Shown here in pieces: positions 10,876 to 22,200 of a DNA stretch of 64,000 nt (position 1 is its first letter; every line of letters starts with the position of its first letter). A program made the position numbers and the translations under genes. Under the pieces are notes generated by a model. That model did not search any database. It saw nothing but the letters and a program-made list of their open reading frames with translations, and had not been told where the DNA came from. This stretch comes from Athripsodes cinereus (lineage: Eukaryota > Arthropoda > Insecta > Trichoptera > Leptoceridae), in the NCBI GenBank assembly GCA_947579605.1, contig OX388309.1:20279071-20343070 (forward strand). The letters are read 5' to 3'.

Positions 10876-12143
10876 TTTACTGGTCATGGATCATTCAATG
10901 CGCGTCTTCACAAGTTTGGGATAAAATCATCTAGGTATGCGAATTTCGCGTTGATCGTTTCACGGTCGTTTTTCAATATTTGGAGGATCATCCAGTGCGA
11001 TTGCTGAATGTGAACAAATCTGAATATCCCTGAAGACTGAATCAACACTCGTTTGTGTTCCTGGATCTTTAGATAACGAAAACGAGTAACACTACTGAGT
11101 CGACTCCGAACTAATAGTTCGCTTGTTGCTTAATGCAATTCTGGGTGACTAGGGTTGCCACCTTTTTTTTATACAGTTAAAGTACATTTTTCATTATAGG
11201 TGAGAAAAAAAGTAATAGTATCAAAATAAAGTACAATTTATTTTTCTTGATTATTATGTCTAAAAACATAATTACTTTTATAGCTTTTTGCAGATCAATG
11301 TACCAAATTAGTATCTTTACTAAACAGTTTCATAACATATTTTCATTTTTAATTGATTGGTTGATTTAACAATTTATTTACTGTGATTTGTGCTAAGATG
11401 TACGTATTAATCCGTTGTTTATTGTATATTATATTTTTTATATGTAGCAGGCCTCGATACAGGGCAACTTATAAAGTGAGTCTGCTGCAACTTAATTGTA
11501 GCCATATTGGTAATAAATTGTCTCAATATTTGTATATATTATTGCTATTGATTAGCGATTTAAAAAGCGACATCTCCATAAAGATCATTCATATTTACAG
11601 TAAATTTTTGCGCTAACAATAGACCATTAAAGGATGACGTCACAGAAAAATCCTTGAGGGGCATCAGGCATCCCAACACAACACATTCACAGTGTTTACG
11701 GTGTAATATTAGGTGGGACGCCTAAAGAATAGATACCTAATAATCAAAAAAACTGTCAGTGTCGATTTTGTTATAATTTTGTCGTCTGACTTTCTTTTTT
11801 TTCTCTTATGGCATAACATCCTACAAGTATGATTTGCGCAATTTGATTGTTTGCCCCCCAAGCAAAAGCAAATCCATAGACAAGACCACGTGACCTTTAA
11901 TGGTCTATATTATCAAATTCAACATTGCTTTTTAAATTTATATACCAAGTGTAAAAAACCAGTTTGTGTTATTAAAATCAAACCATTTATTCAGGTATTC
12001 TAGGGCTTCGTCAATAAACAATGTAATTTTTTTGTGAATTTTCCCAGTCAGTTCCAGTGAAGATAACAGTTTAATTTTTTGCCTGTTTCATAGCCAAAAA
12101 AGAGATCTTGGTTTCTTTGCATTAATCCATCTCTAAGACTATA

Positions 12144-12618
12144 GGGTCGTTCACATTTGTTCACTTTCAGTGATCACTCCGGATGATCCTCCAAGATGAA
12201 TAGGTGTGAACGGGCGTTTCATCAATAGTGATCACTAGAGATGACGGGGGAAAGAGATTACCATTCGTCATAATTTTGATGAAAGGTCCTTTCACTGAAA
12301 CGACCATAAACAAGTTTTATCTTATTATTTGTTTTATTCTCTATGAATTTGTATAGAATGTCGGAATCATGTACAAAATTATTATGCAATTGAGAGCTAT
12401 ATTAATTTATTTTAAGTTTTATTTTTCATTTTTGAATTTGTTTAATCATTTTTGTACGAAAATACGTCAAACTACATACGGTATGACTGAGAGTGTTGAC
12501 ATGGCAGTGAAAGCATAGTATGAACAAGTGTGAAAAGACGTGTTCACTTTCGATGAACAGGTTTGACCCTGACACTCTGGATGATCATCCAAAGTGAAGC
12601 AATGTGAATGCAACTTAA
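12144..12618 (+). repeat. Nonautonomous DNA-transposon-like repeat, copy 2 (inverted)
   Basis: Reverse-complement partner of 10414-10875 at roughly 90% by eye. It sits inside the hAT element at 11150-13627, so the inverted pairing looks like independent insertion and not one long palindromic element. Confidence 0.65.
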
Positions 12619-13280
12619 CCATAATCCCTTAAATATCTAAAATTGTTTCGCAGTTGCCTTCTAGACATTTAACGGCTTTATTAAATAAATTTAATAAGTG
12701 ACTACAAAAATGCAAACAATTTTCTATCATTCCATTCTCAGTTTCATTACGTCTTAAACAGGAATTAGCCATATATAACTACCATGGTTTGTTCCATAAT
12801 ATTGCATCGAATGTTTGGGCACTTCTTTTTCTATTTATTAAATGATAATTAATTTATGTAACACTCTGTTGCCATTAAAGCTTTACAACCTTATCACCAG
12901 CATTGTGCAAAACAACAATGTTTCAGTAAAAATAATTACGGTGCATTTTAATTTTAAGTCTTAAGCAATAAACAGTTTGAATAGAACTGGTATGAATGCA
13001 TAGTTTTCTAAACCAACACAATTTTTGAACGCTGTTTCATAACATTACCACACATTATGTCTAAAATGCTTAATGTAACATTGTTTTGTAACGTTTGGAA
13101 GCGAATTCGAAACGTCGTTTCTTTATTCATTTTAGCCGCTCTGTGTTGAATCAGTTTCGAGTCGGAATTACCAAAGTGCGGATAGTTTGCTTTGTGTAGA
13201 AATGTGTCGAAAATGCGATTAAATGTTACTACTTTATGAATGGCCTCGAATCAAAGTTACTAGCATGTGCTACTTGGGTG

Positions 13281-13432
13281 GGTTTTTTTTGCAGAGGAAA
13301 TCCCATAAGGATAACCTCGAGCCCACTCTTTGTTAAAAAAATAAAGCTTTTGCTCTAGATTGACTGGATGACATGAGAACTAATGTTCTTGAAACATCCA
13401 GGGGTAAGCGGTGGGAACCCCTCCCTTAATGT
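13281..13432 (-). mobile_element. Short retroposon with 16-bp target duplication
   Basis: ATGTGCTACTTGGGTG occurs at 13265-13280 and exactly again at 13433-13448. The 152 bp between begins GGTTTTTTTTGCAG, so on the minus strand it ends in an A-tract. The inner sequence has no ORF and no clear tRNA boxes. A SINE or truncated LINE fits best. Confidence 0.6.
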
Positions 13433-13724
13433 ATGTGCTACTTGGGTGAGCATTTGAAACCAATTTTGTTTAACGAAAAAATACTGACGACTACACTTTT
13501 CAAAATCCCAAAGAAATCAAATCATGCGAAATAAAGTAATTTCGTGTACTTTATTGTTCTCGAGTATGAAATAACGTAACTGAAATAACGTAAAATATTT
13601 TATTATAAAGTACGGGTGGCAACCCTATGCGTGACGTATGCAGATCCTAGATTTTTATATTATATGGAATTCTGTGATGCAGATATACATAGAATGTTGT
13701 CGCATGCTTTTGCTTATCCGTGAG

Positions 13725-14075
13725 CAGGGTTGCCAGGTATGGTAGTAAATTACCGTAGGACATTAAAAGTACGGTAATTTCAAATCAAAACTAATGTACG
13801 GAAAATGTATGGCAATTTGGCACACAAATCATTTACTGGAAGGTTTGGAGATAAAAGTATGACCTGTTTTGTATCCATCAAGGGTCAAGGACGTTTATCA
13901 CGTGTACATAGCATGAGAGCACGGGGGGGGGGGACGAAAACGACTGTACTCGGGAAAAGGCCTTCTTAACACGAGAAGATAGTGGCTAACGGCGCACTTT
14001 AGTGATGGACGGTAATTGTACGGAAATTTTTCCCTAGAAGTATGGTAATTTTGGATTCACAATCTGGCAACCCTG
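13725..14075. mobile_element. hAT MITE, uninterrupted copy (CAGGGTTGCCAG family)
   Basis: 351 bp, starting CAGGGTTGCCAGG and ending TCTGGCAACCCTG. The interior has repeated TACGGTAAT motifs and a CACGTGTACATAGC segment shared with the next copy. Left flank is TCCGTGAG; the immediate right flank (GTACTGTA) does not match it. Confidence 0.75.
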
Positions 14076-14095
14076 GTACTGTATTGTATTGTATG

Positions 14096-16088
14096 CAGGG
14101 TTGCCAGACGTACGGTAATTACCGTACGACAAAAGTACGGTAATTTCAAATCAAAACTAATGTACGGAAAATGTACGGTAATTTGGCACACAAATCATTT
14201 TTTTGTATCCATCAAGCTCAAGGACGTTTATCACGTGTACATAGCATGAGAGCACGGGGGGACGAAAACGACTGTACTCGGGAAAAGGCCTTCTTGAACA
14301 AGGCGTATTTCCAGAAAAATTAAAAAAGTCAAGAGTTATTCCAGTTTATAAGAAGGGTGACAAAACTGACCCAAGTAACCATAGACCGATCTCAATACTG
14401 CCTGTTTTAAGTAAAATATTTGAGAGGGTTGTCTCTGAGCAGCTCACCCACTACCTTGTCGAAAATAATATAATACACCCCTAACAATTTGGCTTCCAGA
14501 AGGGCAAAAGCACATCCGATGGTATAGCTTATCTTGTTCAAACGGTCCTCGACTCACTGGACAAAAGGTCGGATGCTTATGGAATATTCTGTGATCTTTC
14601 CAAAGCCTTCGACTGCGTCAACCATGATATTCTTGTCAATAAGCTTAATTATTATGGAATTGACAGTAATGAAATTAACTTTTTTAAATCTTACCTCGAG
14701 AATCGTGAGCAGGTGACTGAAATGGATGGTGTGCGGTCCAACGGAGCCCAAGTAAATCGTGGTGTTCCACAAGGCTCTATACTGGGGCCAATACTGTTTC
14801 TTGTTTATGTGAATGACCTACCAGAATGTGTCTCCAAGGACCAAACTATGATAATGTTTGCCGATGATACATCTATAATAATTAAGGAAAATAACAACAA
14901 GAATACAGCACTTGCCAATACACTCAAGGCATTAGATGACGTGGGTGAGTGGTTTAGAGATAACGGACTCGCACTTAATGTGACGAAAACGGGTGCAATT
15001 CATTTTTCCTTGAAAAGAAACGTAGATAATAATCCAGTCATGTCCGGTCTCTCCCAGCGCAAGCTGGAAGTAGTAAATTATATAAAATTCCTCGGCGTAA
15101 TGATTGACTCAAGGCTACAGTGGACACCGCACATTGAAACAATATCTGGGAAGCTTTGTTCAGCAGTTTATGCTATAAAAAAAATTAAGGATACTTGTGG
15201 CGAGGTGGCAGCTAAATCAGTATATTTTGCCTACTTCCAGAGCATTATGTCGTACGGAGTGTTATTCTGGGGCAGGGGGGCTGATTGGAGCAGAATTTTC
15301 AAACTTCAAAAGCGTGCAATTAGGGGATTAAAAGGGTTGGGGCCAAGAGAGTCGTGCAAGGAACACTTTAAGGAACTTGGCATACTCACGCTCCCTGGCA
15401 TTTACATCTACGAATGCTTGCTATACGCACGTAAAAATATGCCCAACACCCCTCTCAACTTGGAGTACCATGGTTATGACACTCGCTCAAAAAGAAGTAT
15501 CCGACCTATAGAGCACAGGTTGGCAAAATTGTCCAAAAGCTTTGTCTGTCTCAGTGTGCGCCTGTTCAACAAGCTGCCACAAGAAATAAAGTCCGTGAAG
15601 GATGAAAAAAAATTTCAAGGAGTAGTGAAGTTGTACCTCGTTGAAAAAGCTTTTTACTGTGTCGACGAAATGCTGAATTGAACCATATACATTCATTTCA
15701 GCATGGAAATAATTTCCCGATGTTTTTTGTTTTTATTTGATCAATGATGATTGATGATGGAATCTGTATTGAATACTGTTTGACGAAATGCTAACAGAGC
15801 CCTTTACACTCTGCTTAGCAATGATATTATGTTTTTGATCTATGATTCTGTATTTTTTTTTTGTATATATATCTAATTTATTGTATGATCCTGTCTTCTG
15901 TAAATTGACGAGTCCAAGTACCAAAAATTTTGGTCTAAGGACGATAAACAACAATAAAACAATAAACAACAATAACACGAGAAGATAGTGGCTAACGGCG
16001 CACTTTAGTGATGTACGGTAATTGTACGGAAATTTTTCCCTAGAAGTACGGTAATTTTGGATTCACAATCTGGTATCTGGCAACCCTG
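14096..16088. mobile_element. hAT MITE, second copy, carrying a LINE insertion
   Basis: Same family as 13725-14075. It is flanked by perfect 8-bp repeats ATTGTATG (14088-14095 and 16089-16096). Its sequence breaks after GGCCTTCTT at 14295 and resumes with AACACGAGAAG at 15974, exactly where the neighbouring copy is continuous. Confidence 0.8.
14296..15681 (+). pseudogene. 5'-truncated LINE reverse transcriptase with one nonsense codon
   Basis: The frame starts directly at the insertion junction (EQGVFPEKLKKSRVIPVYKK) and runs 462 codons to 15681. A single in-frame TAA at 14482-14484 lies just before QFGFQKGKSTSDG. Reverse transcriptase motifs are NHRPISILPVLSKIFER, FCDLSKAFDCVNHDIL, GVPQGSILGPILF and MFADDTSII, then FLGVMIDSRLQW and FAYFQSIMSYGVLFWG. 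This is a Jockey/CR1-like polymerase lacking its endonuclease. The insertion ends near 15973 in an AACAAT-rich tail. A related minus-strand fragment is at 27804-28349. Confidence 0.8.
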
Positions 16089-16244
16089 ATTGTATGTCCG
16101 TGACTCTTGAGGTGTGTTCTCATCTTCTGTTCACTGTATCATTTTAATTGCTGTACAGGTGGGAGGAAAAGGTGGAATTAATTATTTTGCTTTTCTGTAA
16201 AGTAGAAACGTCGAATCAGTTTCAGTTTGTCATATTCTCTTAAG
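16089..16244 (+). promoter_or_regulatory. Candidate Kr-h2 promoter / 5' UTR
   Basis: This is the short unique stretch between the hAT MITE end and the proposed first coding exon. No TATA box is obvious. The MITE, with its inserted LINE, lies within 160 bp of the start codon, if the start at 16245 is right. Confidence 0.3.
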
Positions 16245-16263
16245 ATGAATGTTAATTCAAATG
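16245..16263 (+). CDS. Kr-h2: Kr-h2 exon 1, short candidate start exon
   Basis: ATG AAT GTT AAT TCA AAT G, then GTGAGA donor at 16264. It ends in phase 1 and joins in frame to exon 2. Proposed from splice and phase fit only. Confidence 0.5.
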
Positions 16264-19200
16264 GTGAGAATGTAATTGAATTATTATAATATTTTTTTTC
16301 GGTTTTTTATCTTAACAGTTCCGTAACCTATATAAATATTCTGTTTTTCCTCAAATGTTTTTGTGTTTCCTCAAAATTAATGTGTTTGAAAGTGATCTAT
16401 TGTGCTTGATAATTATACATTTTAGATTAGAATTTATATACTTCTGGTTAATAGAATTATGTTCTACTTTCAGCAGGAATGTCAGAAAGGGAAGAAAATC
16501 AAGAAAATCCAAAAAATTCCAAGGGATTAGAGGCTTTAAAAGATCACATTATCGCAAACAAAGTAAATTGCGCATTGTGGTTGACCAGAGTATTCACATT
16601 AATATTCTGCATGGGTTATGTTGTCCCAATATTTAAGTAAGTTTATGTTTTGTTGTTAAATTCTAGTTCCTTAGCCTATTAATGCAATGTCATTCTTCTT
16701 ATTTAGTAATTGGTAAATCATTAATATTCAGATCAAAGTTCAAATCTCTGTAGCCATCTGGCTAGTGTAGCCTATAATGTTGGTTATAGGTATATAGCAT
16801 TTGTTACACCTGATATTTTCTTATATACCTACTTGTTTCAATTTAATTTTGAACCATCTGTAGTATTTTGTATATCAGTAGACAGTGATGTACAATTACA
16901 TCTTGATTAAACTACTATGAGACAGAAGATCAAGGTCTAATAGTATACAATTTATTTGGATGAGGACATACCTGTTTAAGCCTCTAGGACAATATTAATT
17001 TTTACTGAAAGAAACGTAAAGCCATATTCTTTTTGTGATACTCTTCGTAAGTCTACATTATAATATAATTGGAAACAAAAGTAGTTCATTGTGATTGTTG
17101 TACAATCTTTAATCTTGTAGTACCAATGTTATCTGGTAGATAATATTTAATTCAGAAAATAGTTAATGTGCTCAGTTTATATTAACTGTTGTATGACCAT
17201 TCACAACTTTGATACACACAAGTTTGAGTGTGTGATTTAATCATCCGATTAATAATATTATTTATGTCTCTGTCAGCGGCGTGCATTCCATACATGCAAA
17301 TATGCAACGCTTACCCTACAATAAATGTAAAATCTTAAAAATTGTGTAATATAGTAGTGTAGAATATCATTATAAGATTATTTATAAATTTCTAACTACT
17401 ATAGTATTTAATTTTTAAGATTTATTACCTTGTTTTAGGGCATGTGTTGCATATTTGGAAGGCACGCGCCTGATCTCTGTTTATTTTTGTGAATTATTAG
17501 ATTTTGAATGAATCAAACATATGTTACCAGTTGTTAACATTTTCTTTTTCATTACTATGATAAAGTTTTGAGAATGTCGTGGGAAGGGAGGGTCGTATGC
17601 AGCCTGCTTGTATGAGTGAATAAATAGAATACGGCTCAGTGAGCTATCAGTTATTTATGCAGTTACGTATGCAGCCTGCTTGTATGAGTGAATAAATAGA
17701 ATACGGCTCAGTGAGCTATCAGTTATTTATGCAGTTACGTATGCAGCCTGCTTGTATTAGTGAATAAATAGAATACGGCTCAGTGAGCTATCAGTTATTT
17801 ATGCAGTTACGTATGCAGCCTGCTTGTATGAGTGAATAAATAGAATACGGCTCAGTGAGCTATCAGTTATTTATGCAGTTACGTATGCAGCCTGCTTGTA
17901 TGAGTGAATAAATAGAATACGGCTCAGTGAGCTATCAGTTATTTATGCAGTTACGTATGCAGCCTGCTTGTATGAGTGAATAAATAGAATACGGCTCAGT
18001 GAGCTATCAGTTATTTATGCAGTTACGTATGCAGCCTGCTTGTATGAGTGAATAAATAGAATACGGCTCAGTGAGCTATCAGTTATTTATGCAGTTACGT
18101 ATGCAGCCTGCTTGTATGAGTGAATAAATAGAATACGGCTCAGTGAGCTATCAGTTATTTATGCAGTTACGTATGCAGCCTGCTTGTATGAGTGAATAAA
18201 TAGAATACGGCTCAGTGAGCTATCAGTTATTTTATGTTCTGTGAATCACTTGGAAAAGAATTGGTGTTCCACTTTTTTGGTTTGCTGGTTACTCCATTTT
18301 TGGGATATGCCGTGATGGTATAGTATTAAGTAGTAGCTATCGGTTATTCAATGACAAATAAAATAACTTTTTTATAGGTACAAACTTTTCTGATTATAAT
18401 TTTTTTCTTGTATTTATCATTTAAAACAGTGATTCCCAAAGTGGTCCAGCCAGGTGGACCCCCAGGGGTCCATGAGATACTCAACGGGGGTCCACAGTGG
18501 CGTGACTAAAAATGGGGGTCCATGAGTTATAAAAGGGGGACCACGAATCCATAGTTAAAGTATCGAATATTCGGTAAAAGCACCAGATATTGACATAAAC
18601 AATAGTCGGTACAAATACCCGGTACATTGTAGAAAAAAGTACTGGGAGAAAATATTCTATAAGAAAACCAAGGAGTTTTGGAAATATTATATTACCAATT
18701 TGAGAATTCGGCGACGGGGTAGAAATACTATACTTTACTATACTATACCCTCACGCCGTATCCCAAGTGGGGTAGGCAGAGAGAACGGAACGCCAAACAG
18801 ATCTATCCTTACACACTTCCTTCGCTTCCTCCACATTCATACAGTTTCTCATACACGCACATCGATTCCTCTTACTCAATACGCGGCCGTCCTTGAGAAT
18901 TTGATCCACGTGATCAAGCCACGTGGTTCTCGGACGTCCGCGCTTCCTCACACCCTTTCTTTCAGACAAGTATATCCTCTTTGTCATTCTAACTTCGTTC
19001 ATTCGTTCAACGTGTCCAAACCACCGTAGTTTATTCACGCGCATTCTGTCCACAACACTCTTCTTGCATCCGCTCATTCTTCTAATATCCTCATTCTTCA
19101 CTCTATCACGCAGCGTTTTACCAACCATTCTTCTCAACGATCGCATCTCCACTGCATTTATTCCACTTTCGTCCTTCTTCAGCCACGTCCATGTCTCGCT

Positions 19201-22200
19201 TGCATACGTAAGTGACGGTACCAGAATGGTATTGTGCACCAGCATTTTAGCCATGTTCGACACATTGCCATTGCTGACAATGGGTCGAAGTGCAGCGTTC
19301 ACTCTAGCACCAGCCACTTTCCTTCTTTCAATGTCCCTATCGCATCTTCCATCCCTCGCAAATATACATACTCGCTTACTTGCTCCAAACAGTCGTCGCC
19401 AACTTTGATCTCACAAATCGTTTTTTCATTCTCTCTTTCAAACACTAGAACTTTCGTCTTTAATACATTCATTTTCAAACCATTCAAATTGCAACTATCA
19501 TACACACATGTAACAATCTCTTGTAAGTCCCTTTCAGTCTCAGCCATTAACACCAAACCCATTCAACTCGACACCAACATCCATCTCTTTCACAGGTCGC
19601 ATACAGTAGTCGAAAAATAGGTTGAACAGCCACGGAGACATGACACAACCTTGCTTCACTCCCTTGGTGAGGAGAAACCACTCCGAGAGAGTGTTATTTA
19701 CCCTCATGCAAGCGGAACTTCCCACGTATAGTGAAGAGATTGCGCGGATCAACTGGCTGCCCATACTCCGACAACACGCCCCACAACCTTTCCCGGTCCA
19801 CTCGATCATATGCTTTCTCCAAATCCACGAACACACAAAAAAGCTTCTGGTGTTTACCCAGAAACTTTTCTATGACTATTCGCAGGGAGAAGATCTGATC
19901 GGTGCACCCCCTGCCATTCAAAAAAGCTTCTTGTGCATCCCATATCTTACACTCAGTTATCTTTCGTACTCTCTCAATCAAAATTCTACCATACAGTTTC
20001 CCTATTGAACTCAGCAAGCTAATAGCCCGATAACTCCCGCACTCAAGCCTAGAGCCTTTCCCTTTGTACAGGGGGCAGATGATAGCTCTCCTCCAGTCCT
20101 CTGGGGTAACGCCTTCTCTCCAACAATCGTTGAAAAGCTCCAAGCACCACGCGAGAGCCCCCGGTCCACCAGACCTGATGAGCTCAATAGCAACACAATC
20201 ATACCCTACAGCCTTACCGCACTTCGCTTTTTTTAACGCATTCATAATCTCAGTCATGTCTATCACATCGTTTTCATTCACACTGCTTTCAATGCAGTCG
20301 TACTCATTCGCATTTGTACCGTCACATTCAAATAGATCTTCGAGAAACTCCTTCCATCTCCGTAACACACATTCATCATTCACTAACACACATCCATCCT
20401 TGTCTTTTATCCCTTTCATACTGTTCACATTTAATCCCGTCCTCTTTCGTTTCACCTCATTCCAGAAAATCTTCATATTCTCACTCGCATATGTAGACAA
20501 TTTCTTACATTCTTCATTTTCAAGCATTTTCTTCTTTATTTTCACAACTTCACGCACTTCCCTCTTGTATGTCTTGTATAGGTACTTCTTTCTTTCGCTC
20601 TTTTTCAAATATGTCACACCGTTTCACACTCAGTAAGTCTTTCCAAGCATTCTTCTTATCTTATCTAAGGTAGAAATTTAAACACATATATTTTTAAAGT
20701 AAACAATAGTCGGTACGAATACCCGTTACATTGTAGAAAAAGGTGCTGTGAGAAAATATTTTGTAGGAAAACCGAGGAGTTTTTAAAATATTTTAAATTC
20801 CTATACCATTTTGATAATTTATTGATGGGGGGGGGGGGGGGGGTTAGAAATACAGGGGTCCACAGGAACCAGCAAATTTTTTAAAGTGGTCCATGAGAAA
20901 AAAAAAAAGTTTGGGAACCTCTGATTGAAAGCCATTATCTATTGGATAAGATTAATAACATGTTATCTTTTTATAATCTTTATCGAAACACTTCCATCAA
21001 ACTTATTTTGCCATCATTACCAGTTTGACTTTTTATCACTTATGCTAAGTATTTCATACCGGGCTTAGGTAGTGGGGGAATTAGACTTTTTATATTGCTT
21101 GTAAAAAAAATTATTGTTTACCGTGGAGCATCCAGAAAAGAATTAGCTCCCAAGTCTTTCAGGTAGGTGTTAATTCAGCAATGAGGTGTGCCACCCATCT
21201 TAATTGTCTTAATTTTTTGCTGGCATGGAGAAGACAGCTTGTATGTTTATTACATGCAGCTGGTCTGCTGGCAACCCCACTTGTAGGATATGTCGTGATG
21301 GTATAGTACAGTATAGCAATTTAAAGCAATCACTTCCATAATTTAGCATAGGAGTTTAAGTAGCTATATGCATGACTTTTCAAATTTCAACCCGTTTTTA
21401 AGCTGTTGTTTATCACTGGTGCCAACCATGTGACCTTTGAACTCTCTATACTGGACTGTAATGTCATGTGAGTTGCTATTACCAGAGTATTTTTTTTGTA
21501 TAAAAAGAAGTTGTAATCAAATTCTATAGGTGTTAATGAAATCTTGATATGTAACTTGCAACTAATAATTACAATGCTCACAAGCTACCCACACACCTCT
21601 GTAGTCTAATGGTTAGAGCACTTGATCCGTAGCGTCTTGAGTATTTTTATAATTATAGCTGCAATTTATATTATTCAATTTATTAAAAGCTACATTTTAA
21701 AATATTATCAAACTTTTTAAAGTATATGTTATTAAAAAAAATAGCAACCAAGTACGATAGTGTCAATGAGATCTTAGGTAAATTGCAAATTAATTATAAT
21801 TACAATGCTCACAGGCTACCCGCATACCTCTGTGTCCTAATGGTTAGAAAACTTGACTTGTAACACAGAGGTGGTGGGTTCGATTCCTAGTAGGTACAGT
21901 TGGCCATACAAAACTGTTATACGGTGATGACTGCAGTCACCTGCTCGGAAATGGGTTGGTATGAAAAAAAAACGTTAGGGAGACAGGTGAAATTGGTGAA
22001 CATTGCCATGGTATAAAGCATTTAAGCCGGTCTAAGCCAATTCATAAGCATCGGAACACCCAATACTCTTTTCTCTACCTTGCAAGGAAGTGATACATAT
22101 TTTATAAACACTTTCATGTGAAAATTCCAGTTTATACAAATAACAATAAAAACCACTTTGAATCTCTGGTAAATATGCAACAACTACATGCACAGTCATA

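Larger units (their letters stand above)
11150..13627. mobile_element. hAT-type element, 2.5 kb, decayed
   Basis: The element starts TAGGGTTGCCACC and ends GGGTGGCAACCCTA, a 13-bp terminal inverted repeat. It is flanked by TGGGTGAC (11142-11149) and TGCGTGAC (13628-13635), a 7-of-8 match for the 8-bp duplication hAT elements make. Inside are the copy-2 repeat (12144-12618) and a SINE-like insertion (13281-13432). Minus-strand 12650-12850 translates in part to an EGNCETILD-containing segment that may be transposase remnant; no intact transposase exists. Confidence 0.65.

Noticed and set aside
10414..12618. One 2.2 kb element with 460-bp terminal inverted repeats
   Set aside because: The second arm lies inside a separate hAT element with its own target duplication, and a third single copy exists at 42455, so the arms are independent insertions.
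16355..16636. 93-codon plus-strand ORF
   Set aside because: It is another frame over Kr-h2 exon 2; the exon frame (MSEREENQ...) matches TMEM33.
17595..18231. Regular repeats that could suggest a CRISPR array
   Set aside because: Units are directly tandem with no unique spacers, in a eukaryotic intron; it is a minisatellite.
18700..20636. Plus-strand ORFs of 100-190 codons
   Set aside because: Antisense of the RTE copy; Ser/Phe-rich translations with no domain.
21820..21895. tRNA gene with A and B boxes
   Set aside because: The arms do not form an acceptor stem, and the unit is repeated with a common non-tRNA tail, so it is a SINE.
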